A stretch of 64,000 bases of DNA from CAWIHS01 sp963836005. GTDB lineage: Bacteria; Pseudomonadota; Gammaproteobacteria; GRL18. The stretch lies in assembly GCA_963836005.1 (NCBI GenBank), contig CAWIHS010000006.1, positions 248,001 to 312,000 of the forward strand, given 5' to 3'. Each line of letters opens with the position of its first letter. Position 1 is the stretch's first letter. Position numbers and translations under genes: made by a program. This document shows, one piece after another, positions 54,048 to 62,557 of this stretch. The notes under the pieces were generated by a model. The model saw only the letters and a program-made list of their open reading frames with translations, was not told the DNA's origin and made no database searches.

Positions 54048-55619
54048 GTGTTGAATGCAATTGAATTAAGTGTTTTTGTTAGTCGGATTGAATCTATCTG
54101 CGAAGAAATGGGAGCTGTTTTAAGACGCAGCGCTTTTTCACCGAATATCAAGGACCGGCTGGATTTTTCCTGTGCTGTGTTTGACGCGCAGGGAATGTTA
54201 TGTGCTCAGGCAGCACACATTCCAGTGCATCTTGGCAGTATGGCCTATGCTATGAGCGACATTGTCACAACACAGCTCTGGCGGCCGGGTGATATGGTGG
54301 TATTGAACAACCCATTTATGGGAGGAACACACCTGCCGGATGTAACTATGATCGCTCCTTTGTTTGCTTCAGGGCAGCATCACAGCCCTGTTGCGTTCGT
54401 GGTAAATCGGGCGCACCATGCTGATATCGGCGCAGACTGTCCGGGTTCTATGCCCTTATCGACCACTCTGCAACAGGAAGGCCTGATCATTTCACCTGAG
54501 CATATCGTACAAAGCGGACAGATAAAGAGCTCGTTGCTGTCAGCTATAACGGCTAATATGAGCCATCCCGATTCAGCTCAGGGAGACTTTATGGCCCAGA
54601 TCAGTGCTAATCAGACTGGAATAACCCGTCTGCAGACCCTGCTTGAGCAGATGGGTGCTGAGGCATTTACAGCGGCACTGGAACAACTTAATGACTATGG
54701 TGAACGGGTTGCCAGGGCAAGCCTGCGAGATATTCCCGACGGGTGTTACACCTATAGTGATTATATGGATGATGATGGTGCCGGCCGGCGTGATATTAAA
54801 ATCCATCTAAGCCTGCATATTCATGGGGATGAAATAGCCGCCGACTTTAGCGGTACGGATGAGCAGGTCAGGGGGAATATAAACTGCCCGCTGTCTGTGG
54901 CTGCAGCCGCTGTTTATTATGTGTTCCGATGTCTGATGCCGTCGCATACACCGGCCTGTGCAGGAACGTTTCGGACTATTTCTGTCAATGCCCCGAGCGG
55001 CTGTCTGATCAATGCCAGCTATCCAGCCGCCGTAGCCGCAGGTAATGTCGAGACATCCATGCGTATTGTTGATGTAGTGTTGGGCGCCCTGTCTCAGGCC
55101 ATTGCAGAAAAAATTCCTGCTGCCAGTTACGGCTCGATGAATAATGTTGCGATGGGTAGCCGTGAAAACGGTAAACATTGGGATTACTATGAAACTATTG
55201 GCGGCGGTCTGGGTGCCAGTAAGCAGCATGACGGACTCAGTGCCCGACAGGCACATATGACCAATACCCTGAATACTCCCATTGAGTCACTGGAATATCA
55301 TTATCCTCTCAGGATCACCGAATATTCTCTGCGCACTGGTTCAGGCGGGGCTGGACGCCATCGCGGTGGAGACGGCATAATCAGGGAAATGGAACTATTA
55401 CAGGACGCGCAGATCACCCTGTTAACTGAAAGGCGTAGCCATAGTCCGTGGGGAGTTCTGGGCGGTAAAAATGCTAAATCCGGAGAAAATTATCTCGATG
55501 GACAGTTACTGCCGTCTAAAGTCAGTTTCAAAGCCGCTGCCGGGCAGCGTTTATGTATAAAAACCCCGGGCGGCGGCGGGTGGGGAGTTGACGAGGCTAA
55601 TAACAAAAACGATTTGTAG
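54048..55619 (+). CDS. Hydantoinase B / oxoprolinase family protein
   Basis: A 523-residue HyuB-type subunit. It has RRSAFSPNIKDRLDFSCAVFDAQG, AQAAHIPVHLGSMAYAM, ADIGADCPGSMPLSTTLQQEGL and the C-terminal GGAGRHRGGDGIIREMEL and PGGGGWG. The family hydrolyses hydantoins or 5-oxoproline with ATP, usually with a HyuA partner that is not encoded next to it here. The start is GTG 54048, with ACAGG 8 nt upstream. Substrate unknown. Confidence 0.9.
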   Translation: MLNAIELSVFVSRIESICEEMGAVLRRSAFSPNIKDRLDFSCAVFDAQGMLCAQAAHIPVHLGSMAYAMSDIVTTQLWRPGDMVVLNNPFMGGTHLPDVTMIAPLFASGQHHSPVAFVVNRAHHADIGADCPGSMPLSTTLQQEGLIISPEHIVQSGQIKSSLLSAITANMSHPDSAQGDFMAQISANQTGITRLQTLLEQMGAEAFTAALEQLNDYGERVARASLRDIPDGCYTYSDYMDDDGAGRRDIKIHLSLHIHGDEIAADFSGTDEQVRGNINCPLSVAAAAVYYVFRCLMPSHTPACAGTFRTISVNAPSGCLINASYPAAVAAGNVETSMRIVDVVLGALSQAIAEKIPAASYGSMNNVAMGSRENGKHWDYYETIGGGLGASKQHDGLSARQAHMTNTLNTPIESLEYHYPLRITEYSLRTGSGGAGRHRGGDGIIREMELLQDAQITLLTERRSHSPWGVLGGKNAKSGENYLDGQLLPSKVSFKAAAGQRLCIKTPGGGGWGVDEANNKNDL

Positions 55620-55629
55620 TTACGTAGTG

Positions 55630-55661
55630 TAAAATTTTAAATACGCTGAACTGTGATTATT
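55630..55661 (+). repeat. Solo end of a C element
   Basis: TAAAATTTTAAATACGCTGAAC...TTATTAC resembles the right end of C4 (GAAAATCTTAAATACGCTGAGTAGTTAC) but lacks the rest of the element. Confidence 0.45.
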
Positions 55662-55687
55662 ACATACAACAATAGATGGAACTCATC

Positions 55688-56134
55688 ATGATGAATGCAA
55701 CACAACCTATCCTGAAACTGGGATTACCTGTCCTTACCTTATTGCTGAGCGCCTGCAGCACAGTGAGAGACGTTACTGACTGGATCCCTGGCGTTGACAG
55801 CAATGCAGAAGTACAGGCTGCCAGCGAAGCCAGGGCGCAGGAAGAATACCGCCAGCAACGTGAGGCTTATAAGGATATGTCGGCTTTTGCACCTACGGGC
55901 AACCCGTTAATGAATGACGCCGAAATCAATGTGTCTATTAGTCAGCGTTATGCTCAGGATCAGCTGATAGACCCCGAAGATATAGGTATCGAAGTCAATA
56001 ATGGCATCGTCACCCTGACAGGAAGTGTGATTTCTTCAGACACGGCTGTTCGTGCTATAGCTTTAGCCAAAGACACCGCGGGAGTGTCAAGAGTTATATC
56101 CAAACTGGTGATTATTTCACTGAGGAATCCATAA
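55688..56134 (+). CDS. BON-domain lipoprotein
   Basis: A protein of about 148 residues. Lipobox LLLSAC lies at the end of a hydrophobic leader (LKLGLPVLTLLLSAC). A helical charged region follows, and the last 70 residues form one BON domain (INVSISQRYAQDQLIDPEDIGIEVNNGIVTLTGSVISSDTAVRAIALAKDTAGV). BON domains bind membranes or other surfaces, as in OsmY, which responds to osmotic stress. GGAA upstream of ATG 55688 supports this start over 55676. Confidence 0.85.
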   Translation: MMNATQPILKLGLPVLTLLLSACSTVRDVTDWIPGVDSNAEVQAASEARAQEEYRQQREAYKDMSAFAPTGNPLMNDAEINVSISQRYAQDQLIDPEDIGIEVNNGIVTLTGSVISSDTAVRAIALAKDTAGVSRVISKLVIISLRNP

Positions 56135-56258
56135 ACTGAATATAGCCGTTTAATCGAACACATAATCAATGTGATACAGGCGATTAAATTCTCCGTGCAA
56201 CGTCAATGAAAGTTCAATTTGTTACAGATTCAAACCTTTTTACAGGCGGGATTAAACT

Positions 56259-58055
56259 ATGTGTGGTATTTGCGGCAGTTATCATTTTGATGGAAGCGAT
56301 CCTGATTTAAATGCCTTATCCAGAATGCTGAAAAAACTGGAACGCCGGGGGCCTGATCATGAAGGCAGTTTTTCCGATGGTCCGGTAGCACTGGGTCACA
56401 GGCGCTTGTCGATTATTGATTTATCCGAGCGCTCCAACCAGCCGATGGTGGATAGTGAGGCCCGGCTGGTGCTGGTTTTTAACGGTGCCATTTACAATTA
56501 TCCGCAGTTACGTTTGCAATTGAAAAGCCGGGGCCATCATTTTTTTTCCGATGGGGACAGTGAGGTTATTTTAAAAGCCTACCATGAATGGGGTCAGCAG
56601 TGTGTCGAACACCTGCATGGCATGTTTGCTTTTGCAATTTTAAATCTTCACGATCATAGTCTTTTTATCGCTCGTGACCGGTTGGGTATCAAACCCCTCT
56701 ACTACAGTCTGGAGAATAACCGGTTTGTGTTTGCTTCCAATATACAGGCGATATTAGAAGCGGGTTCTATTGATACCAGTATCAGCCCGGTGGGGCTGCA
56801 TCATCAGTTGACTCTGCATGCCGTTATTCCGGCACCTGAAACAATTTTACAGGGGGTAAAAAAACTCGCGCCGGGCACTACCATTTCCATTGACCGCAAT
56901 GGCGGCATGTCGTATCAGCGCTACTGGCACTTGCATGCCCATCGGGATCCGCACAAGGCCGGCTGGAATGAGAATGAATGGACAGAGGCTATTCATGACA
57001 GCTTGATGTCGGCGGTAAAAAAACGTTTGAATATCGCTGATGTCCCGGTCGGTGTACTGCTTTCCGGCGGGCTGGATTCGAGCCTGCTGGTGGCCTTGCT
57101 GGCCGAAGCAGGAGTAGACGATTTGCGCACTTTTTCCATTGGTTTCAGTGATATCGGAAAAGAGATGGGCAGTGAATTTGAATTCAGCGATCAGGTGGTT
57201 GAGCGTTATGGCACGCTGCATCATAAATATGAGATCCCTAATCATGAAGTGCTTGAGCGTCTGCCTGAAGCTATACGGTTTATGGCTGAACCCATGGTAG
57301 GTCAGGATGCTGTGGCTTTTTATCTACTGTCTGAAAGGGTGGCTCGAGAGGTTAAAGTGGTTCAGAGCGGCCAGGGTGCAGACGAAGTCTTCGCCGGCTA
57401 TTTCTGGTATCCATTAATGAATGCGGCAAAGGGCAGTGAACTGGAACGATTTGCGCCTTACTATTTTGATCGCCATCATGATGAATTTTTACAGGCGGTG
57501 AATTCACGTTATCATGGCAGGGATCATACCAGCGCACTGGTCAACGAACTGCTGACTGCACCTTATGCGGATGAATTCCTCGATAAGGTATTGAGGCTGG
57601 ATGTGACCACACTGATCGTTGATGATCCTGTAAAGCGAGTTGATAATATGACCATGGCCTGGGGGCTGGAGGCCCGCGTACCTTTTCTGGATCATGAACT
57701 GGTGGAACTGGCGGCACAGATGCCCGGGCAATACAAGTTGGGTCGGCAGGGCGGAAAACATGTTTTGAAAAGCATAGCACGGGGACGAATTCCGGATGCA
57801 GTTATCGATCGGCCCAAAGGCTATTTTCCTATGCCGGCACTAAAATATGTGCGTGGCGAATTTCTGGATATGATGCGTGATACTTTGAATTCCAGTCCCT
57901 GCAGGCAGCGGGGGATCTTTGCGCCGGCCTATATTGACCGCCTGCTGCAGACTCCCGAAGCAGATGAAAATATGACCCGTCTGAAAGGCAGTAAGCTGTG
58001 GCACATGGCATTGCTGGAAATGTGGCTGCAAATCAATGTTGATAAAGTTAACTAG
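56259..58055 (+). CDS. Asparagine synthase-family amidotransferase (N-acetylglutaminylglutamine amidotransferase-like)
   Basis: A 598-residue two-domain enzyme. The N-terminal glutaminase begins MCGICGSYHF (nucleophile Cys 2), with RRGPDHEGSF and GHRRLSIIDLS. The C-terminal ATP-pyrophosphatase has VGVLLSGGLDSSLLVALL and GQGADEVFAGYFWY. Overall features and length match the subgroup that makes N-acetylglutaminylglutamine amide, an osmolyte, better than housekeeping AsnB. The usual partner synthetase and peptidase are not adjacent, so the product is uncertain. The TAG stop is shared with the first bases of repeat A3. Confidence 0.85.
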   Translation: MCGICGSYHFDGSDPDLNALSRMLKKLERRGPDHEGSFSDGPVALGHRRLSIIDLSERSNQPMVDSEARLVLVFNGAIYNYPQLRLQLKSRGHHFFSDGDSEVILKAYHEWGQQCVEHLHGMFAFAILNLHDHSLFIARDRLGIKPLYYSLENNRFVFASNIQAILEAGSIDTSISPVGLHHQLTLHAVIPAPETILQGVKKLAPGTTISIDRNGGMSYQRYWHLHAHRDPHKAGWNENEWTEAIHDSLMSAVKKRLNIADVPVGVLLSGGLDSSLLVALLAEAGVDDLRTFSIGFSDIGKEMGSEFEFSDQVVERYGTLHHKYEIPNHEVLERLPEAIRFMAEPMVGQDAVAFYLLSERVAREVKVVQSGQGADEVFAGYFWYPLMNAAKGSELERFAPYYFDRHHDEFLQAVNSRYHGRDHTSALVNELLTAPYADEFLDKVLRLDVTTLIVDDPVKRVDNMTMAWGLEARVPFLDHELVELAAQMPGQYKLGRQGGKHVLKSIARGRIPDAVIDRPKGYFPMPALKYVRGEFLDMMRDTLNSSPCRQRGIFAPAYIDRLLQTPEADENMTRLKGSKLWHMALLEMWLQINVDKVN

Positions 58056-58207
58056 TGTCCATCCGTTTTTTCATGGACATTTGTGGCACAGGGATGTGCT
58101 ACCATTTTTAATGATGACAAATCATTGAAAATGCAGCAAAAGAAAAATCACACTTTTTCTTTTGCCTTCCATCATATAGCCGGGATGGCTATTTATGGAT
58201 GGAAACT
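58054..58207 (-). mobile_element. Repeat family A, full copy A3 (154 bp)
   Basis: Ends AGTGTCCATCC (left) and, in reverse, AGTTTCCATCC (right). The interior contains GCAAAAGAAAAATCAC...TTTTTCTTTTGC, a long hairpin, and ATAGCCGGGATGGCTAT. The first two bases complete the TAG stop codon of the amidotransferase gene. No clear target duplication. Confidence 0.85.
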
Positions 58208-58296
58208 AATTAGCATAATTTAAACAAACTTGAAATCTTTAAATCGGCCTCCATATTAGCTCTAACATGTTTTTTAACTAAAAGAGGTTTATTTCA

Positions 58297-58620
58297 ATGG
58301 AAGATGTTATGCAGCGCATCGATGATGCAGTAAAGAACAATGCCGTTATTATCTTCATGAAGGGTACACCGCAAATGCCTTCCTGCGGATTTTCTTCACG
58401 TGCCTCCCAGGCTCTGATGAATACCGGTGTTCAATTTGCCTATGTGAATGTGCTGGAAGATCCGGAAATCTTTGAAAATCTGCCGCGTTATGCTGATTGG
58501 CCGACGTTTCCGCAAATCTATATTAACCATGAACTGATTGGTGGTTGTGATATTACCCTGGAAATGTTTCAGAATGGCCAGTTAAAAACTCTCTGTGAAC
58601 AGGCGGTGGCTGAAGCTTAA
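58297..58620 (+). CDS. grxD: Monothiol glutaredoxin GrxD
   Basis: A 107-residue protein with the single-Cys active site in MPSCGFSSRASQAL (CGFS), WPTFPQIYINHELIGGCDI and a short C-terminal helix. CGFS glutaredoxins hold and deliver 2Fe-2S clusters. Normal length. Confidence 0.96.
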   Translation: MEDVMQRIDDAVKNNAVIIFMKGTPQMPSCGFSSRASQALMNTGVQFAYVNVLEDPEIFENLPRYADWPTFPQIYINHELIGGCDITLEMFQNGQLKTLCEQAVAEA

Positions 58621-58724
58621 AATATTCATCTGTGTGACGTTTGTATTTCTGCTCGCGTAAGGGAACTGTTCAGTGCAGTGCAGTGTTTAAAGATCATGAG
58701 TTAAAAATACTGAGCAGTTCCTGG

Positions 58725-59390
58725 TTAAATATAATAAGCCCCGCCGGTCATCACCTTTGAGCTCATTTTCATTGCCAGCTTGACTGCTGCGGGTAATTTT
58801 GCGGCCCCGGCCTGTTCTGCAATGTTCGCATGCTGCAGTTCATCTTCTTGCATCTGATTTAGAATAGCTCGGCTGCGGTGATCTTCAGGCGACAGCTGAA
58901 GTAAATGACTGTGCAGATGCCTGACAACCTGATGCTCGGTTTCGGCAACAAAACCCAGGCTCCACTGATCACCCAGTTTGCCGGCAATAGCTCCAATAGT
59001 CAGGGATCCCAGATACCAGAACGGCGAAAGATAACTGACATGGGTATTCAGCTCTTTACAGCGTGTTTCACACCAGGCAAGATGATCATTTTCTTCCGCT
59101 GCTGCGCGGGTCATTTGCTGCCGGACTTCGGGCAGCCGGGCGGTCAGTGCCTGCCCCTCATACAACCCCTGCGCAGAGACTTCTCCTGCATGATTGATAC
59201 GCATCAGACGCCCGGCTAATTCTCTGTCAGCTTCACTGAGTTCACCTTCAGGCTGTGCAGTAGCAGGATTATCGCGTTCCGTGACTTTAGGGGCGCCAAA
59301 AATAGTCCTGATACCCGTATCGACATGGAATAAAAAATGATCCAGTGCAGAGAATTGACGTCTGGACCCATTGGCTCGGGTGTTTTTCAC
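58725..59390 (-). CDS. coq7: Demethoxyubiquinone hydroxylase Coq7
   Basis: A 221-residue di-iron hydroxylase of ubiquinone synthesis. Iron ligands lie in RINHAGEVSAQGLYEGQ, AEENDHLAWCETRC, VAETEHQVVRHLH and MQEDELQHANIAEQAG. It replaces the flavin enzyme UbiF in many gammaproteobacteria. Its start overlaps the stop of the upstream GlcF-like gene by 4 bp. Confidence 0.95.
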   Translation of the reverse strand: MKNTRANGSRRQFSALDHFLFHVDTGIRTIFGAPKVTERDNPATAQPEGELSEADRELAGRLMRINHAGEVSAQGLYEGQALTARLPEVRQQMTRAAAEENDHLAWCETRCKELNTHVSYLSPFWYLGSLTIGAIAGKLGDQWSLGFVAETEHQVVRHLHSHLLQLSPEDHRSRAILNQMQEDELQHANIAEQAGAAKLPAAVKLAMKMSSKVMTGGAYYI

Positions 59391-60697
59391 GTTGTTTGGT
59401 CCTTTTGCTCAAATATTTTCATTTGTTTTAACAACAGGCTCACGGGATGTATGATTTCAACAGCGTAATCAAGCTGTTGTAAACGTTGTTTCAGGTGCAA
59501 TGTACAGCCGACATTAGATGAAACTATCAGGCGGCTGCCGGAAGCAATAATATCATCAATTTTCAGTTCCAGCAGCTGATCGGCTATATGCGGATATTTG
59601 AGCATATAACTGCCGGCGGCGCCACAACAATATTTCGCACTGATGAGCTTTAACTGCATCTGCGGGATGTGTTGCAGTAGTTCCAGCAACTGCTGCTGTC
59701 CGTGCAGTATATTCTTCAGGCTGCAGGGTATATGTACCAGTATTGTTGCTGCCAAGGGGGCAAAGCTCACAGCTGCCGAAGCTGACTGAGCAGTGGCTGT
59801 GCTTTTCAGTATGCCGTGGAGATAAGCAAGCGAATCACTAACCCTGAGAGCAAACTGTTTAGCGGCTTCAGGATCAAGTCTGGCGTCTTGGGCATAGTCC
59901 TTGAGTTGTGCGCTGCAGCTGTTGGTGACTGAAATGATGGCAGAATCATCGGCTTCAAGATCATGGTCTGTGAAAGCCTCGATGTTTTGTTGCTGAAGAT
60001 GGATTTGTTCCTGCCTGTTGCCGTGCCGCTGCGAAATGCCTCCGCAGCAGCATTGCCGTTGAGGGACGGTCACTTCGATTTGACAGGCATTTAGCAGTTC
60101 AATCGTGTCCAGCAGGGTCTGATGCTCAAACAGTTCTCCGGTGCAACCGCTAAAGAGAGCGACCCGTGCTACAGGTTCAGTGACTGGATATAAGGGCTGC
60201 AGGGCTTTCCCCTGGCTGACTTCAGCAGCTATGTTTGATAATCGACTGATAGCAGATTGAATGTTCAACCGGCCCAACAGCCTGGCGGTCACTTTGCCGC
60301 CCCCAGCGGCCAGAGCTGAAGCCGCTTTTAACCACGCATGGGAGGATTTATTGAGGAGTAATTTTTCGATCCTCGATTGGTGCACAACGATATCACTGCC
60401 GGTCTTTTTTTCCGCGGCAATAAGTTCGCGTCCCAGGTTGACAATGTCTGCATAGCGGACCTCTGACGGACACATAGCTTCACAGGCTTTGCAGCTCAGG
60501 CAATGGTCAATATGCCGGATCAAAGTCGGAGTTGTTTGCAGCTGATTTTCTGCCATGGCTTTGAGCAGGGAAATGCGTCCCCGCGGAGACTCATTTTCAT
60601 CGCGAAACAGCATATAGGTTGGGCAATGAGGCAAACATAATCCGCACATGACACATTGGCTGGCCAGGCGGGAAATGGTCTGTTGGATTTTCACCAT
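59387..60697 (-). CDS. Glycolate oxidase iron-sulfur subunit-like (GlcF family)
   Basis: A 436-residue protein with two 4Fe-4S motifs at the N-terminus, CVMCGLCLPHCPTY and CLSCKACEAMCPSEV, and two CCG domains (QRQCCCGGISQRHG, SAKYCCGAAGSYML) typical of GlcF and heterodisulfide-reductase-like subunits. It passes electrons from a flavin dehydrogenase, usually glycolate oxidase; the flavin subunit is not nearby. Coupled with coq7 by overlap. Confidence 0.85.
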   Translation of the reverse strand: MVKIQQTISRLASQCVMCGLCLPHCPTYMLFRDENESPRGRISLLKAMAENQLQTTPTLIRHIDHCLSCKACEAMCPSEVRYADIVNLGRELIAAEKKTGSDIVVHQSRIEKLLLNKSSHAWLKAASALAAGGGKVTARLLGRLNIQSAISRLSNIAAEVSQGKALQPLYPVTEPVARVALFSGCTGELFEHQTLLDTIELLNACQIEVTVPQRQCCCGGISQRHGNRQEQIHLQQQNIEAFTDHDLEADDSAIISVTNSCSAQLKDYAQDARLDPEAAKQFALRVSDSLAYLHGILKSTATAQSASAAVSFAPLAATILVHIPCSLKNILHGQQQLLELLQHIPQMQLKLISAKYCCGAAGSYMLKYPHIADQLLELKIDDIIASGSRLIVSSNVGCTLHLKQRLQQLDYAVEIIHPVSLLLKQMKIFEQKDQTT

Positions 60698-60938
60698 AGA
60701 GTTTTTACTCAGTGCAATATTTCTGGCTCGTAGTATAGTTAATCTGAACGCTGGATAAAATTCCTCATAATCAGCACTTTGCTTAAAGTGTGATCCAGCG
60801 TTCAGGTCAGTTTTGCTGTTTGCAGGCTTAAAGCTGTGGTATTTTCAGATCTGGATCAGCGCGCATGCTTGCGTTTCAGGCAATGGGATGAGATTTTATC
60901 ATTATTTCACCACGACCCCTATTAGTGTTTGATATTAT

Positions 60939-61149
60939 GTAACTGCTCAGCGTCTCTAAAAGATCGTGCTCGCTGTCAGGTATTGATTGACCCACATGGA
61001 CGACTTCGGCTCCTGCCTCTCGCATGCATTTCCACCATCCATGGTGGTCAAGTGGGAAATGCAGGTTATGCATGGAGCAATTATCTGCCTTCCATAAATA
61101 CCTGATATCAAGCACTTAGTGAGTTATTCCAGATATGCTGAGTAGTTAC
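60939..61149 (-). mobile_element. MITE-like element family C, copy C6 (211 bp)
   Basis: Ends GTAACTGCTCAGCGTCTC and, in reverse, GTAACTACTCAGCATATCT. The 8-bp duplication GATATTAT is exact (60931-60938, 61150-61157). It shares its flanking arms with C1 but carries in addition the block CTTCGGCTCCTGCCTCTCGC and hairpin CCACCATCCATGGTGG found in C2, C5 and C7. It lies in the 492-bp gap between the GlcF-like gene and the ferredoxin; the rest of the gap is unrecognised. Confidence 0.92.
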
Positions 61150-61189
61150 GATATTATATACAGCGATCCATCAATCAAGAGTAAATTAA

Positions 61190-61504
61190 ATGTCCTATTA
61201 TTCCAGGCACCTGTTTTTCTGTACTAACGACAGAGAGGACGGCAGTCCCTGCTGTCAGCGTTTTGATACTCGAAGATTCAGAAAATATGTCAAAGACAAA
61301 TGTAAACAGCTGGGAATTCATGCAGCAGGTCAGGTCCGTATCAACAGCGGCGGCTGCATGGGGCGCTGTAATGAAGGGCCGGTGATAGTAGTCTATCCTG
61401 AGGGGGTCTGGTATACGTTTGTAGATGAAGAAGATCTGGACGAAATCATTAACGAGCATCTGCTTAATGGCAGATTGGTGAAACGGCTGCAGCTTGCAGG
61501 ATAG
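61190..61504 (+). CDS. Thioredoxin-like 2Fe-2S ferredoxin
   Basis: A 104-residue protein with cysteines FFCTNDREDGSPCCQ and NSGGCMGRCNEGPVIVVYPEG, the four-Cys pattern of thioredoxin-fold 2Fe-2S ferredoxins (Shethna-type). It probably carries electrons. It lies 8 bp before the hydrolase gene. Confidence 0.9.
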   Translation: MSYYSRHLFFCTNDREDGSPCCQRFDTRRFRKYVKDKCKQLGIHAAGQVRINSGGCMGRCNEGPVIVVYPEGVWYTFVDEEDLDEIINEHLLNGRLVKRLQLAG

Positions 61505-61512
61505 AAATTTTT

Positions 61513-62166
61513 ATGGCAGTGTATAAAAAAGGCAATTACCTTGGCGAAAAGCTGCTGATCGATGGCCCTGCAGGTAAATTACAGGTTCAGTGCAGCTATC
61601 CTGAACACTTTTTACAAGCTCACCCGCTGGCGGTTATCAGTCACCCGCATCCGCTTTATGGCGGGAATATGAGTAATAAGGTTGTCTATAATATCGCCCG
61701 GGCATGCAATGATTTGGGTTATGCCGCTGTACGTTATAATTTTCGCGGTGTCGATCAAAGTCAGGGCAATTTTGATCATGGTAAAGGTGAAACCGATGAT
61801 TTGTCTGCGGTTGTGCAGTTTTATCGCCAGCGTCATCCCCAATCCGCTATTGTCTTAGCCGGTTTTTCATTTGGGGCCTATATAACCGCCAAAGCACAGA
61901 GCGTTTTATCTCCCGGGGGGCTAATACTGGCTGCACCGCCGGTCAGTATGTATGACTTTAAGCACATCATTATAAGCGATATACCCTGGATGGTGCTGCA
62001 GGGAGGCAATGATGAAATCGTTGATGCGGCGCAGGTGGCCGCCTGGGTTGAGGAACAGGGCAATTTATCCGGCTATTATTACCGCCAGCAGGCGGATCAT
62101 TTTTTCCATGGTGAAATGGACTGGCTGCGAGGCGTGATCACCAGCAGCTGGATGGCAGCAAGCTAA
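61513..62166 (+). CDS. Alpha/beta-fold hydrolase
   Basis: A 217-residue serine hydrolase with HPHPLYGGNMSNKVVYNIARA, VRYNFRGVDQSQG, nucleophile Ser in LAGFSFGAY, Asp in LQGGNDEIVD and His in ADHFFHGEMDW. This small dienelactone-hydrolase-like group is widespread; the substrate is unknown. Co-directional and close to the ferredoxin gene. Confidence 0.85.
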   Translation: MAVYKKGNYLGEKLLIDGPAGKLQVQCSYPEHFLQAHPLAVISHPHPLYGGNMSNKVVYNIARACNDLGYAAVRYNFRGVDQSQGNFDHGKGETDDLSAVVQFYRQRHPQSAIVLAGFSFGAYITAKAQSVLSPGGLILAAPPVSMYDFKHIIISDIPWMVLQGGNDEIVDAAQVAAWVEEQGNLSGYYYRQQADHFFHGEMDWLRGVITSSWMAAS

Positions 62167-62260
62167 ATTTAAAAAGTCTAAAACGCCAGCTGATAAGAGA
62201 TTAAAAACGAGCATCGGATCGGGAAAATTAGCAAATTCTAAAATTCTTTTTAATTTTTGG

Positions 62261-62289
62261 TTGACAATATCTGGGTATATAAGTATATT
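62261..62289 (+). promoter_or_regulatory. Consensus sigma-70 promoter for a small RNA
   Basis: TTGACA (62261-62266), a 17-nt spacer, then TATATT (62284-62289). The -35 is perfect and the -10 differs from TATAAT by one base, with ideal spacing. No open reading frame with a ribosome site follows before the terminator. Confidence 0.8.
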
Positions 62290-62296
62290 ATTATCC

Positions 62297-62408
62297 AACT
62301 GATTACTGTTCACATGATGTGACAGCAGTTAACTTTATACCTCCATCCTCCTTTGGTGGTTTTTTAAATGGCGCAGCTCCCCCCCCCCCTTGGCTGCGCT
62401 TATTTTTT
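62297..62408 (+). ncRNA. Candidate C-rich-loop small RNA
   Basis: A predicted transcript of about 110 nt from the promoter to the terminator. First hairpin: CTGTTCACATGATGTGACAG. Second: CCATC-CTCCTTT-GGTGG (62343-62359), with the loop CTCCTTT complementary to ribosome-binding sites (AAAGGAG), followed by six U. Third: GCGCAGC / GCTGCGC (62371-62399) with eleven C in the loop and a U-rich tail. C-rich loops that bind ribosome sites are known from sX13-like, RsaE/RoxS-like and RepG-like RNAs. No homology is claimed. Confidence 0.65.
62371..62408 (+). terminator. Intrinsic terminator with an eleven-C loop
   Basis: Stem GCGCAGC (62371-62377) pairs with GCTGCGC (62393-62399), followed by TTATTTTTTT. 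The loop contains C at 62379-62389, an exact run of eleven. Confidence 0.82.
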
Positions 62409-62557
62409 TCAACCCTGAACCCTGTATAATTTGCAGGTATCTCTGTACGAAGTTTGATCCTTCATAAAATAATACTTACTTTGCGGATAAAAATACTCCA
62501 GCCACTCAAATTCATAGTCGAGTTACATATACTTTTTGCTAAGGGTGCTTTTCAGAG

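Noticed and set aside
54040..54200. Transfer RNA or other structured RNA genes anywhere in the window
   Set aside because: I looked for cloverleaf patterns in the gaps and saw none; I could not run a covariance search.
62338..62408. Leader peptide or attenuator in front of rplM
   Set aside because: It is 850 bp upstream with a mobile element in between, and has its own promoter and terminator; an independent small RNA fits better.
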